Assembly: GCA_947073515.1 (NCBI GenBank)
Contig: CAMTMC010000018.1
Span: 1-45,589 of the forward strand
DNA: 45,589 bases
Source: an uncultured bacterium
GTDB lineage: Bacteria; Bacillota; Clostridia; Oscillospirales; Oscillospiraceae
Direction: 5' to 3'
How positions within the stretch are numbered: position 1 is the stretch's first letter; every line of letters begins with the position of its first letter. The translations under genes and the position numbers were made by a program. Of this stretch, positions 1 through 7,465 are shown piece after piece. The notes beneath the pieces were generated by a model. It was not told where the DNA came from and ran no database searches. It was given only the letters and a program-made list of their open reading frames with translations.

Positions 1-330
1 GTCAAGCGGATGCTGGAGGACGGCTACATGACCATCAAGGTCAAGACCCCCTGCCTCATCACCTGCATCAAGGAGCTGAACAACCCCCGCTACATGAGCG
101 TGGGCGGCATCTATGAGTGCTACTCCAAGCCCTATGAGATCTTCGACTACAACACCCTGAAGGATCATCCCTTCATCGACAAGGACACCATCGGCCTGAG
201 CGGCTCCCCCACCAACATTCTGACCTCCTTCACTCCCCCCCAGAAGGGCGCCGGCATGATGCTGGAGGGCGCTGACAAGGCCACCTGCGAAAAGCTGGCC
301 GGCATCCTTGCCGCCAAGCACATGATCTGA
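1..330 (+). CDS. etfB: Electron transfer flavoprotein subunit beta, C-terminal part (5' end outside window)
   Basis: The reading frame is open from the first base and ends at TGA 328-330, so only the last 109 residues are seen. They include the EtfB stretch TPCLITCIKELNNPRYMSVG, followed by the C-terminal arm that wraps around EtfA. EtfB binds AMP, or the bifurcating FAD in clostridial bifurcating Etf, and pairs with EtfA in the cytoplasm to carry electrons to or from acyl-CoA dehydrogenases. etfA follows after 18 bases with its own ribosome site (GAAGGGAG), so the two are co-transcribed. In a clostridial butyrate producer the partner is usually butyryl-CoA dehydrogenase, expected upstream of this window. 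Family call is secure; whether this Etf bifurcates cannot be decided from the fragment. Confidence 0.93.
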   Translation, partial: VKRMLEDGYMTIKVKTPCLITCIKELNNPRYMSVGGIYECYSKPYEIFDYNTLKDHPFIDKDTIGLSGSPTNILTSFTPPQKGAGMMLEGADKATCEKLAGILAAKHMI

Positions 331-348
331 GAAGGGAGATAAACGAAT

Positions 349-1488
349 ATGTCTACTTTTAATAGTTCCGACGTTGCCGCCTTCAAGGGCGGAGTCTGGG
401 TATTCTGCGAGCAGCGCCAGGGCAGCATGATGCCCACCTCCTACGAGCTGATCTCCGAGGGCCGCAAGCTGGCCGACGAGCTGGGCACCAAGCTGTATGG
501 CATCCTGCTGGGCGACGGCATCGAGGGCATCGCCAAGGACCTGGGCGGCTACGGCGCCGACGGCGTGTACGTCTGCGACCATCCCATGCTGAAGGACTAC
601 ACCACCGACGGCTACACCAAGGTCATCTGCGACGTGATTGAGGAGTACAAGCCTGAGATCATGCTCATCGGCGCCACCAACATCGGCCGTGACCTGGGCC
701 CCCGGTGCGCCGCCCGGCTGCACACCGGCCTGTGCGCCGACTGCACCCACCTGGACGTGGACATGGGCATCTACAAGGATTTCCTGAAGGAGAACTCCAC
801 CCTGGCCCCCGAGCGCATCGAGGCCACCAGCCACGCCGTGGTGCTGGGCCAGAAGCACGACGTGTCCCGTGACCTGAAGATGACCCGTCCCGCTTTCGGC
901 GGCCACCTGATGGCCTCCATCATCTGCCCCCGGTTCCGTCCCGCCATGGCCACCGTGCGCCCCGGCGTCATGAAGAAGGCTGCCTTCGACCAGGCCAAGG
1001 CCGACGCCTGCGAGATCATTAAGCCCGCCTTTGAGCTGTCCGAGGCCGACATGCAGACCGAGGTGGTCGAGGTGGTCAAGGCTGCCAAGAAGCTGGTGGA
1101 CCTCATCGGCGCCGACGTGGTCGTCTCCGTGGGCCGCGGCATCTCCAAGGACGTGGAGGGCGGCATCAAGCTGGCCGAGGAGCTGGCTGAGGTCCTCGGC
1201 GGCGTCGTGGGCGGCTCCCGTGCCACCATCGACTCCGGCTGGCTGTCCGCCGACCATCAGGTGGGCCAGACCGGCAAGACCGTCCACCCCAAGATCTACG
1301 TGGCCCTGGGCATCTCCGGCGCCATCCAGCACAAGGCCGGTATGCAGGACTCCGAGTGCATCATCGCCGTGAACAAGAACGACACCGCCCCCATCTTTGA
1401 GATCGCTGACTACGGCATCGCCGGCGACCTGTTCAAGGTCACCCCCATGCTGATCGAGGCCATCAAGGCCGCCAAGGCCGCCAAGTAA
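349..1488 (+). CDS. etfA: Electron transfer flavoprotein subunit alpha
   Basis: The 379-residue product has the usual EtfA plan: an N-terminal domain to about residue 200 and a C-terminal FAD-binding domain. The FAD signature is clear, with GSRATIDSGW near 286, VGQTGKTVHPKIYVALGISG from residue 305 and a terminal AVNKNDTAPIFEIADYGIAGD segment that covers the flavin. It forms the EtfAB heterodimer with the gene just upstream and moves electrons between acyl-CoA dehydrogenases and ferredoxin, NAD or Rnf. ATG 349 follows GAAGGGAG at a normal distance. A strong intrinsic terminator follows 17 bases after the stop, so etfBA ends a transcription unit. The length and lack of an N-terminal ferredoxin domain match the clostridial two-subunit type. 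Confidence 0.96.
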   Translation: MSTFNSSDVAAFKGGVWVFCEQRQGSMMPTSYELISEGRKLADELGTKLYGILLGDGIEGIAKDLGGYGADGVYVCDHPMLKDYTTDGYTKVICDVIEEYKPEIMLIGATNIGRDLGPRCAARLHTGLCADCTHLDVDMGIYKDFLKENSTLAPERIEATSHAVVLGQKHDVSRDLKMTRPAFGGHLMASIICPRFRPAMATVRPGVMKKAAFDQAKADACEIIKPAFELSEADMQTEVVEVVKAAKKLVDLIGADVVVSVGRGISKDVEGGIKLAEELAEVLGGVVGGSRATIDSGWLSADHQVGQTGKTVHPKIYVALGISGAIQHKAGMQDSECIIAVNKNDTAPIFEIADYGIAGDLFKVTPMLIEAIKAAKAAK

Positions 1489-1504
1489 AATTTCAGGCCA
1501 ATCC

Positions 1505-1540
1505 ACAGCGCCCCGTCTTCGGACGGGGCGCTGTTTTTTC
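1505..1540 (+). terminator. Intrinsic terminator after etfA
   Basis: A perfect 13-bp stem (1505-1517 with 1522-1534) closes on a TTCG tetraloop and runs into a six-T tract. It ends the etfBA transcript. Confidence 0.93.
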
Positions 1541-1567
1541 ACCTCCCCGCCCCCCGGCTCATAGGAT
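1540..1567 (+). promoter_or_regulatory. Probable sigma-E/sigma-K type mother-cell promoter of dpaAB
   Basis: CACC at 1540-1543, a 16-bp spacer and CATAGGAT at 1560-1567 match the sigma-K pattern (AC, 16-17 bp, CATAnnnT) known from Bacillus. The same CACCTCCC, 16-bp-spaced CATAGGATGGG arrangement recurs at 4910-4940 before a spore-lytic-type operon. In Bacillus subtilis the spoVF (dpa) operon is transcribed by sigma-K. Whether sigma-E or sigma-K is used here is inference. Confidence 0.6.
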
Positions 1568-1613
1568 GGGCCAGAAACCCGCCGCCCCAGGCGGTCACGG
1601 AGGTGCCATCCCC

Positions 1614-2513
1614 ATGAGACACGAATTGAACTTCTGGGTGGTGGGCGGTGACCCCCGCCAATGGAAGCTGGCCCAGCTCCTGGCGGAGGAGGGGCACACC
1701 GTCCACACCCTCGCCCTGGAGCAGCCCGGGGAACCGGAGGTGCCCGGCCTCCTCCCCCAGCCCTCCTTCCAACGGATCGACCGGGCCGACTGCGTCGTCC
1801 TCCCCCTCCCCGTCACCGGGGCGGACGGCCTGATCCACGCCCCCCTCTCCCCCGCCCGGATCCCGCTGGAGACGGTTCTGGACGCCCTCTCTCCCGGACA
1901 GTTTTTGTGCGGGGGGCAGATAGACGATTCCGTCCAGAATATGGCCCGGCGGCGGGGACTCACGGTCCACGACTACTTCGCCCGGGAGGAGCTGGCCGTG
2001 GCCAACGCCGTCCCCACGGCGGAGGGGGCCCTCCAGCTGGCCATGGAGCGCCTGCCCATCACCATCCACGGCGCCCGGGTGCTGGTCATCGGCTTTGGCC
2101 GGGTGGGGCGGCTCACCGCCCAGCGGTTCCAGGCCCTGGGGGCCCGGGTCTCCGTGGCCGCCCGGCGTTTTGAGCACCTGGCCTGGGCCCAGGCCCTGGG
2201 CCTCCAGCCCGAGCCGCTGGACCAGCTGGAGGAGGCCCTGCCCCCCTGCGACCTGGTGGTGAACACCGTCCCCGCCCCGGTTCTGGGCCGGGTGGAGCTG
2301 GCCCTGCTGAAAACAGACTGTCTCGTCTTAGATTTGGCCTCCAAGCCCGGCGGGGTGGACCAGCAGGCCGCCGCCGCCCTGGGGCTGGAGACGGTCCACG
2401 CCCTGGCCCTGCCGGGGAAGGTGGCCCCGGTCACCGCCGGGGCGATCCTCCGGGACACCATCTGCAACATGCTCCGGGAGGCGGGGTTTCTCTCCCGCCG
2501 CGCCAGCGGCTGA
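1614..2513 (+). CDS. dpaA: Dipicolinate synthase subunit A (SpoVFA)
   Basis: The 299-residue product matches DpaA in length and order: N-terminal Rossmann-like opening FWVVGGDPRQ, and a second NAD(P)-binding fold near residue 156 with VLVIGFGRVGRLTA. With DpaB it converts a dihydrodipicolinate-pathway intermediate to dipicolinic acid in the mother cell; the product is imported into the forespore core and gives heat resistance. I chose ATG 1614 because GGAGGTG lies eight bases ahead; the in-frame codon at 1566 would lie on the promoter and has no ribosome site. dpaB follows after 67 bases. A mother-cell-type promoter is upstream. Confidence 0.93.
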   Translation: MRHELNFWVVGGDPRQWKLAQLLAEEGHTVHTLALEQPGEPEVPGLLPQPSFQRIDRADCVVLPLPVTGADGLIHAPLSPARIPLETVLDALSPGQFLCGGQIDDSVQNMARRRGLTVHDYFAREELAVANAVPTAEGALQLAMERLPITIHGARVLVIGFGRVGRLTAQRFQALGARVSVAARRFEHLAWAQALGLQPEPLDQLEEALPPCDLVVNTVPAPVLGRVELALLKTDCLVLDLASKPGGVDQQAAAALGLETVHALALPGKVAPVTAGAILRDTICNMLREAGFLSRRASG

Positions 2514-2580
2514 ACCAAATCCAACCGGAGCGGCACGGCTCCCGTCCCGCCCCGTCCAGATTGAGGAAGGACTGATCCAT

Positions 2581-3174
2581 TTGACTGAAACTCTGGATAA
2601 GACCGTAGGCTTTGCCGTCTGCGGCTCCTTTTGCACCCACGCCCAGGCCATGGAGGCCCTGGAACAGGTCCGGGCCCGCTTCACCCGGGTGGTGCCCATC
2701 GTCTCCGAGGTCGTAGCCGCCACCGACACCCGCTTCGGCAACGCCCACGACCTGATGCGGGAGATGGAGCGGATCTGTGACCACCGGGTGATCTCCACCG
2801 TCAAGGCCGCCGAGCCCATCGGGCCCCAAAAACTGCTGGACCTGCTGATCATCGCCCCCTGCACCGGCAATACCCTGGGTAAGCTGGCGGGAGGCGTCAC
2901 TGACACCAGCGTCACCATGGCCGCAAAGGCCCACCTGCGCAACGGCCGGCCCCTGGTCATCGCCCCCTCCACCAACGACGGGCTGGCCGCCTCGGCGGTG
3001 TCCATCGGGGCCCTCCTCCCCCGGAAATACATCTACTTCGTCCCCTTTGGGCAGGACGACCCGGAGAAAAAGCCCACCTCCCTGGTGGCGGACTTCTCCC
3101 TGGTGGCGGACGCCGCCCAGGCCGCCCTGGAGGGCCGCCAGCTCCAGCCCATGCTCCTGCGTGGGGAGCGCTGA
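2581..3174 (+). CDS. dpaB: Dipicolinate synthase subunit B (SpoVFB), TTG start
   Basis: The 197-residue flavoprotein-family product has the typical DpaB landmarks: VGFAVCGSFCTH at the N-terminus, DTRFGNAHDL, IIAPCTGNTLGKLAGGVTDT near residue 100 and the IAPSTNDGLA loop. It partners DpaA in making dipicolinate in the mother cell during late sporulation. The start is TTG at 2581, nine bases after GAGGAAGGA; no ATG fits. The gene follows dpaA directly and a terminator at 3223 ends the pair, so dpaAB is a two-gene operon. Chromosomal co-location with two spore-type hydrolases downstream supports the assignment. Confidence 0.93.
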   Translation: MTETLDKTVGFAVCGSFCTHAQAMEALEQVRARFTRVVPIVSEVVAATDTRFGNAHDLMREMERICDHRVISTVKAAEPIGPQKLLDLLIIAPCTGNTLGKLAGGVTDTSVTMAAKAHLRNGRPLVIAPSTNDGLAASAVSIGALLPRKYIYFVPFGQDDPEKKPTSLVADFSLVADAAQAALEGRQLQPMLLRGER

Positions 3175-3222
3175 GGCGGGTTTTCCCGGAAGGAAAAATC
3201 AAGACGGTTTCGTCTATTCTGT

Positions 3223-3248
3223 GGGACGGCCTGTGGCCGTCCCTTTTT
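3223..3248 (+). terminator. Intrinsic terminator after dpaB
   Basis: A 9-bp GGGACGGCC stem with a three-base loop is followed by five T. Just after it, 3252-3270 holds an 8-bp inverted repeat (CGGATTTT, loop GAG, AAAATCCG) ahead of the next promoter, which could be an operator. Confidence 0.85.
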
Positions 3249-3280
3249 CACCGGATTTTGAGAAAATCCGCCCGCCCCCC

Positions 3281-3309
3281 TTGCCACAGCGCTCCGGCCG
3301 CTGTATAAT
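3281..3309 (+). promoter_or_regulatory. Sigma-A promoter of the DUF3343-desulfurase operon
   Basis: TTGCCA (3281-3286), 17-bp spacer and a perfect TATAAT (3304-3309), 37 bases before the DUF3343 start codon. An 8-bp inverted repeat lies immediately upstream at 3252-3270. Confidence 0.8.
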
Positions 3310-3346
3310 GCACTCAAACCGTCAGCACACGTCAGGAGGAACGACT

Positions 3347-3589
3347 ATGCGGGAAAAAAAGCCCTTTCTCATTCTCAGCTTCTCCTCCACCACCCAGGCC
3401 ATGGCGGTGGAGAAGTTCTGCGGGGAGCGGCAGCTCCCCGGCCGGCTCATCCCTGTGCCCAAGGAGATCACCGCCGGCTGCGGCCTGGCCTGGAAGGCCC
3501 AGCCCGAGCAGGAGGAAACCCTCACCAGGGCCCTTGAGGAAGCGGGCATCCGCTGGCAGGAAAAGCGGGTTTTAGACCTTTGGAATTAG
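3347..3589 (+). CDS. DUF3343 small protein (putative Se/S carrier-like)
   Basis: An 80-residue protein with the DUF3343 pattern: LILSFSSTTQAMAVEKF at the start, LPGRLIPVPKEITAGCGLAW in the middle. The conserved PxEIxxGCG segment carries a cysteine near residue 46 that in this family is proposed to carry sulfur or selenium. ATG 3347 follows CAGGAGGA. The stop lies 11 bases before the start of a class V aminotransferase of the cysteine desulfurase family, and the two share one promoter. That pairing suggests a sulfur (or selenium) donor and acceptor, which is inference; no selenophosphate gene is in the window. Confidence 0.75.
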   Translation: MREKKPFLILSFSSTTQAMAVEKFCGERQLPGRLIPVPKEITAGCGLAWKAQPEQEETLTRALEEAGIRWQEKRVLDLWN

Positions 3590-3600
3590 GAGGACAAGCT

Positions 3601-4740
3601 ATGATCTATCTGGACAACGCCGCCACCACCCGGAGAAAACCTCCCCAGGTCATCGACGCGGTGGTCAACGCCATGACTACCATGGGCAACGCCGCCCGAG
3701 GGGCCCACAGCAGCTCCCTGGAGGCCTCCCGGGCCCTGTATGACGCCCGCTGCAAGCTGGCGAAGCTGCTTGGCTGTCCCCAGCCCGACCACGTCATCTT
3801 CACCGCCAACTCCACCGAGGCGCTGAACATCGCCATCAACGGCACCCTGAACCCGGGGGACCATGTGATCTCCACCGACCTGGAGCACAACTCCGTCCTC
3901 CGGCCCCTGTACCGCCTGGAGGAGGCCGGGACCATCTCCCTGGACTTCGTCCCCGCCGACCGGCTGGGCAACATCGACTACGCCGGGTTTGAGCGGCTGA
4001 TCCGGCCGGAGACCCGGGCCATTGTCTGCACCCACGGCTCCAACCTCACCGGCACCCTCGTCGATCTGAAACGGGTGGGAGAGATTTGCAGACGAAACAG
4101 TCTTCTTTTTATTGTGGACGCCTCCCAGACCGCCGGGGCGGTCCCCGTCCACATGGAGGAGATGGGGGTGGATATCCTGTGCTTCACCGGCCACAAGGGG
4201 CTGATGGGCCCCCAGGGCACCGGCGGGCTGTGTGTCCGTCCGGGGGTGGAGATCCGGCCCTGGAAGGTGGGCGGCTCCGGCGTCCACTCCTACGACCGCT
4301 CCCAGCCCCAGGACTACCCCACCCGGCTGGAGGCCGGCACCCTGAACAGCCACGGCATTATGGGCCTGTCCGCCGCCCTGGACTTCATCCAGGAGGTGGG
4401 GGTGGAGGAGATCGCCCGCCACGAGGCCGCCCTCACCCGCCGGTTCTACGACGGGGTGTCCCGGATCGACGGGGTCACCGTCTACGGCGACTTCTCCCAA
4501 CCGGAACGGGGGGCCATCGTCACCCTGAACATCCGGGACTACGACTCCGCCGAGATGTCGGACGCCCTCAGCCAGGCTTACGACATCGCCACCCGCCCCG
4601 GCGCCCACTGTGCCCCCCGGATGCACCAGGCCCTGGGCACGGTGGACCAGGGGGCGGTGCGGTTCTCCTTCGCCTGGTACAACACCCAGGAGGAGGTGGA
4701 CGCCGCCATCCAGGCGGTGGCCGAGCTGGCCCAGCGGTAA
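3601..4740 (+). CDS. Aminotransferase class V, cysteine desulfurase family
   Basis: A 379-residue PLP enzyme that begins MIYLDNAATTRRKPP, the usual opening of this family. The PLP lysine is Lys199 in TGHKGLMGPQGTG, and a candidate catalytic cysteine is Cys337 in PGAHCAPRMHQALGT. It would mobilise sulfur (or selenium) from cysteine or selenocysteine to a carrier protein. It best resembles the SufS/CsdB-like branch of uncharacterised clostridial desulfurases rather than IscS. ATG 3601 follows TAGGAGGA. It is co-transcribed with the DUF3343 gene upstream and ends in a strong terminator. No scaffold gene (iscU or sufU) is adjacent, so the acceptor may be the DUF3343 protein. Confidence 0.85.
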   Translation: MIYLDNAATTRRKPPQVIDAVVNAMTTMGNAARGAHSSSLEASRALYDARCKLAKLLGCPQPDHVIFTANSTEALNIAINGTLNPGDHVISTDLEHNSVLRPLYRLEEAGTISLDFVPADRLGNIDYAGFERLIRPETRAIVCTHGSNLTGTLVDLKRVGEICRRNSLLFIVDASQTAGAVPVHMEEMGVDILCFTGHKGLMGPQGTGGLCVRPGVEIRPWKVGGSGVHSYDRSQPQDYPTRLEAGTLNSHGIMGLSAALDFIQEVGVEEIARHEAALTRRFYDGVSRIDGVTVYGDFSQPERGAIVTLNIRDYDSAEMSDALSQAYDIATRPGAHCAPRMHQALGTVDQGAVRFSFAWYNTQEEVDAAIQAVAELAQR

Positions 4741-4775
4741 AGAAAGACCCCGCCCCCATCCATTCCAGCGTGAAG

Positions 4776-4816
4776 GGAGGGCGGCCGTCCAATGGACGGC
4801 CGCCCTCCTCTTTTTC
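4776..4816 (+). terminator. Intrinsic terminator after the desulfurase-like gene
   Basis: A perfect 15-bp stem (4776-4790 with 4794-4808) with a three-base loop is followed by TCTTTTT. Confidence 0.93.
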
Positions 4817-4909
4817 AGACCGATTCGTCTATTTCGTCTCCCAGGCAGGCCCCAGGCCCGCCCGCATCACTGTTTCAGACTGTTCCGTCTGGGTTTTTCA
4901 CCGGCCTGG

Positions 4910-4937
4910 CACCTCCCGGGCGGGAACGGCATAGGAT
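4910..4937 (+). promoter_or_regulatory. Probable sigma-E/sigma-K type promoter of the amidase-GH18 operon
   Basis: CACC (4910-4913), 16-bp spacer, CATAGGAT (4930-4937), followed by GGG as in the dpaA promoter at 1540-1567. The two share CACCTCCC and CATAGGATGGG at identical spacing. The 28-base distance to the start codon leaves room for a short leader with GGGAGGTG. Confidence 0.6.
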
Positions 4938-4964
4938 GGGAAAAAATCGGGAGGTGCTCACCCT

Positions 4965-5705
4965 ATGCCCATTATCTATCTCTCCCCCTCCACCCAGGAG
5001 TGGAACCACTACGTCAACGGCGGCACCGAGGAGTATTACATGAACCTGCTGGCCGACAAGATGGTCCCCTATCTGGACGCCTCCGGCATCCGGTACGCCC
5101 GGAACACCCCGGACATGACAGCGGCGTCCTCCATCGCCGCCTCCAACGCCGGGAACTACGACCTGCATCTGGCCCTCCACTCCAACGCCGCCGGGCCAAG
5201 CCAGGCGGGGCAGATCCAGGGCTCCATCGCCTTCTACTACCCCACCAGCGGCGAGGGCCAGCGGGCGGCCACCCTCATCGCCGACGGCCTGAAGGCCATC
5301 TATCCCCACCCCAACCTGGTTCGGACGCAGTCTACCACCACCCTGGGGGAGGTGGCCAAGGTCCGGGCCCCCGCCGTCCTGCTGGAGCTGGCCTTCCACG
5401 ACAACCTGGAGGACGCCGCCTGGATCAAAAACAACCTGGACGCCGTGGCCCGGAACCTGGTGCTGTCCCTGACGGAATTTTTCTCCATCCCCTTCTTTGA
5501 GTCGGAGCACCCCCACCCGGGGGTGGTGGACGTGACCTGGGGGATGCTCAACATCCGGTCCCGGCCCAGCGCCAGCGCCCCTATCGTGGCCCAGGCCCCG
5601 GATGGCGCCCCCCTCACCATCCTCAACGGGGCGGACGGCTGGTACCTGGTGAACTTCAACGGCGTCACCGGCTATGTGAACGGCGACTACGTCACCCTGC
5701 TGTGA
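4965..5705 (+). CDS. Leaderless N-acetylmuramoyl-L-alanine amidase with C-terminal SH3 domain
   Basis: The 246-residue protein starts with the LSPSTQEWN.. GGTEE opening of Amidase_3 enzymes. Later zinc and catalytic residues are visible: His72 in LALHSNAAG and Glu141 in LLELAFHDN. Residues from about 185 form a bacterial SH3 domain (GMLNIRSRPSASAPIVAQ .. GYVNGDYVTLL). It would cut the amide link between MurNAc and L-Ala. There is no signal peptide, which fits a mother-cell enzyme that acts on cortex or is released at lysis, rather than a secreted autolysin. A LysM-GH18 gene follows after 12 bases, and a mother-cell-type promoter precedes it. A phage-derived lysin is the alternative, but no phage genes are nearby. 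Confidence 0.85.
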   Translation: MPIIYLSPSTQEWNHYVNGGTEEYYMNLLADKMVPYLDASGIRYARNTPDMTAASSIAASNAGNYDLHLALHSNAAGPSQAGQIQGSIAFYYPTSGEGQRAATLIADGLKAIYPHPNLVRTQSTTTLGEVAKVRAPAVLLELAFHDNLEDAAWIKNNLDAVARNLVLSLTEFFSIPFFESEHPHPGVVDVTWGMLNIRSRPSASAPIVAQAPDGAPLTILNGADGWYLVNFNGVTGYVNGDYVTLL

Positions 5706-5717
5706 AGGAGGTTTTTT

Positions 5718-6998
5718 ATGGAAATCCATGTGGTTCAGCCCGGGGACACCCTGTTCCAGCTGGCGAGACAGTACCAGGTCCCCATGGACCGGCTCATCCA
5801 GGACAACCAGCTCCCCGACCCCTCCCAGCTGGTGGTGGGGCAGACCATCCTCATCCAGCGGCCGGAGGTCACCCACACCGTCCGGGCCGGGGACTCCCTG
5901 TACTCCATCGCCCAGACCCACCACACCACCGTCACCCAGCTGCTGCGGAACAACCCCGCCCTCCAGGGCCGGGACCTGGTCTTCCCCGGGCAGGTCATCG
6001 TGGTGTCCTACTGGGACCGGCCCCAGGGGGAGCTCACCGTCAACGCCTACGCCTACCCCTCCATCAGCCGGGACCTGCTGCGGGCCACCCTGCCCTACCT
6101 GTCCCAGCTCACCCCCTTTACATACCGCTTCACCGGCGAGGGCCAGCTGATCCCCCCCGAGGACACCGGCCTGGCCTCCGCCGCCCTCCAGAGCCGGGTG
6201 GCCCCCATCCTCCACCTGTCCAACCTGGACGAGGAAGAAAGTTTCTCCCCGGAGCTGGCCCACGCCCTGCTGTCCAGCCAGGAGGCCCAGGGACGGCTCA
6301 TCGCCAGCCTGCTGGACACCGCCGCCCAGGAGGGATTTTTGGGGGTGGACGTGGACTTTGAGTCCATCTACAGCCAGGACAGCCAGGAGTACGCCCAGTT
6401 TTTAGGCCGGCTGCGCCAGGCCCTCGGCTCCAGACAGCTGCCCCTGATGGCCGCCCTGGCCCCGAAAACCTCCGCCGAACAGCCCGGCCGGCAGTATGAG
6501 GGCCACGACTACCACCTGATCGCCCAGAACGTGGACTTCGCCCTGCTGATGACCTACGACTGGGGCTGGGCCGGCGGCCCGCCCATGGCGGTGGCCCCCC
6601 TCCCCCAGGTACGCCAGGTGGTGGAGTACGCCCTGACGGAGTTTTCCCCCCAGGCGCTCTATCTGGGCATCCCCAACTACGGCTACAACTGGACCCTCCC
6701 CTTCCGGGAGGGAAGCCGGGCCGTGTCCCTGGACAATGTGGAGGCGGTCCGCCTGGCCTGGAACCGCCACGCCCGCATCCGGTATGACGGGAGCGCCCAG
6801 TCCCCCTGGTACCGGTATGTGGACGACAGCGGGGCGGAGCACGAGGTCTGGTTCGAGGACTGCCGGTCCATCCAGGCCAAGCTGGAGCTGGCCCAGGAGT
6901 ACCGCCTCCGGGGGGTGGGCTACTGGAACCTGGACCGCCCCTTCCCCCAGAACTGGGTGCTGCTCAACGGGACGACAAACATCCGGGACGGGATGTAG
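5718..6998 (+). CDS. Spore-type glycosidase: two LysM domains plus GH18 (SleL/YaaH-like)
   Basis: The 426-residue protein has two LysM repeats (about 3-47 and 51-96; VVQPGDTLFQLARQY and TVRAGDSLYSIAQTH) and then a GH18 barrel. The catalytic DxDxE motif is present as GVDVDFE with Glu215 as acid. The architecture matches Bacillus YaaH/SleL, coat-located N-acetylglucosaminidases that digest cortex fragments carrying muramic delta-lactam during germination. There is no signal peptide, also as in SleL. It follows the amidase by 12 bases with AAGGAGG, so both enzymes are made together, probably in the mother cell. Whether this one needs the delta-lactam is not visible in the sequence. Confidence 0.88.
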   Translation: MEIHVVQPGDTLFQLARQYQVPMDRLIQDNQLPDPSQLVVGQTILIQRPEVTHTVRAGDSLYSIAQTHHTTVTQLLRNNPALQGRDLVFPGQVIVVSYWDRPQGELTVNAYAYPSISRDLLRATLPYLSQLTPFTYRFTGEGQLIPPEDTGLASAALQSRVAPILHLSNLDEEESFSPELAHALLSSQEAQGRLIASLLDTAAQEGFLGVDVDFESIYSQDSQEYAQFLGRLRQALGSRQLPLMAALAPKTSAEQPGRQYEGHDYHLIAQNVDFALLMTYDWGWAGGPPMAVAPLPQVRQVVEYALTEFSPQALYLGIPNYGYNWTLPFREGSRAVSLDNVEAVRLAWNRHARIRYDGSAQSPWYRYVDDSGAEHEVWFEDCRSIQAKLELAQEYRLRGVGYWNLDRPFPQNWVLLNGTTNIRDGM

Positions 6999-7008
6999 TG
7001 GTGGACCC

Positions 7009-7038
7009 TTGCCCCGGGCCCCTATTCTGTGATACAAT
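7009..7038 (+). promoter_or_regulatory. Sigma-A promoter of the thioesterase-deacylase operon
   Basis: TTGCCC (7009-7014), 18-bp spacer, TACAAT (7033-7038), followed by AAAGGAGG ahead of ATG 7070. Confidence 0.65.
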
Positions 7039-7069
7039 GTAGCCACAAAGGATAAAGGAGGGCTTTCTT

Positions 7070-7462
7070 ATGCCTGTCACAATCGGTCTGAAGGGCCGGG
7101 CCGAGGCCCTGGTCAGCGACCAGAACACCGCCACCGCCGCCTGCTCCGGGGCGCTGCCCGTCTTCGGCACCCCCTTCCTGTGCGCCCTTATGGAGGAGGC
7201 CGCCTGGAAGTCCATCGCCCCCTGCCTGGAGCCCGGCCAGAGCACCGTGGGCACCAAGCTGGACATCTCCCACGACGCCGCCACCCCCGTGGGCATGAAG
7301 GTGTGGGCGGAGAGCGAGGTCACCCTGGTGGACGGCAAGCGGATTGAGCTGGCCGTGGCCGCCTACGACGGGAAGGGCCCCATCGGCAAGGGCGTCCATG
7401 AGCGGTTCATTGTCACCGACGAAAAGTTCCTGGCCAAGGCGGCCAAAAAGCTGGAGGGCTAG
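7070..7462 (+). CDS. Hot-dog thioesterase of the fluoroacetyl-CoA thioesterase (FlK) type
   Basis: A 130-residue single hot-dog fold. The central part (STVGTKLDISHDAATPVGMK .. DGKGPIGKGVHERFIV) is the pattern of the FlK-like family, which hydrolyses short acyl-CoA thioesters. The acidic residue pair MEEAAW near 43 corresponds to the helix that faces the thioester in this fold. Clostridia carry many such genes of unknown substrate, so the fluoroacetyl specificity must not be assumed. It is followed after three bases by a YbaK-type deacylase gene and shares its promoter. Confidence 0.8.
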   Translation: MPVTIGLKGRAEALVSDQNTATAACSGALPVFGTPFLCALMEEAAWKSIAPCLEPGQSTVGTKLDISHDAATPVGMKVWAESEVTLVDGKRIELAVAAYDGKGPIGKGVHERFIVTDEKFLAKAAKKLEG

Positions 7463-7465
7463 GCC

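Larger units (their letters stand above)
2315..4890. repeat. Five scattered copies of a 14-base near-palindrome AGACnG..YCGTCT
   Basis: Copies lie at 2315-2328 (AGACTGTCTCGTCT, inside dpaA), 3202-3215 (AGACGGTTTCGTCT, after dpaB), 4090-4103 (inverse orientation, inside the desulfurase-like gene), 4817-4830 (AGACCGATTCGTCT) and 4877-4890 (AGACTGTTCCGTCT), the last two ahead of the amidase gene. All keep AGAC and CGTCT with G at position 6. I noticed no clean further copy in the window; a 15-base relative is at 25393-25407. Function unknown; it could be a protein-binding site or a small repeat. Confidence 0.5.

Noticed and set aside
4086-4934. Overlapping 282-residue plus-strand ORF inside the desulfurase-like gene
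   Set aside because: Low-complexity Gly/Arg/Pro composition and complete overlap with a gene that has clear catalytic motifs.
5300-7046. Long reverse and other-frame ORFs across the hydrolase genes and most other genes
   Set aside because: In GC-rich DNA, other frames stay open by chance. They are rich in Arg, Pro, Gly and Ala, have no ribosome site, and overlap well-supported genes.
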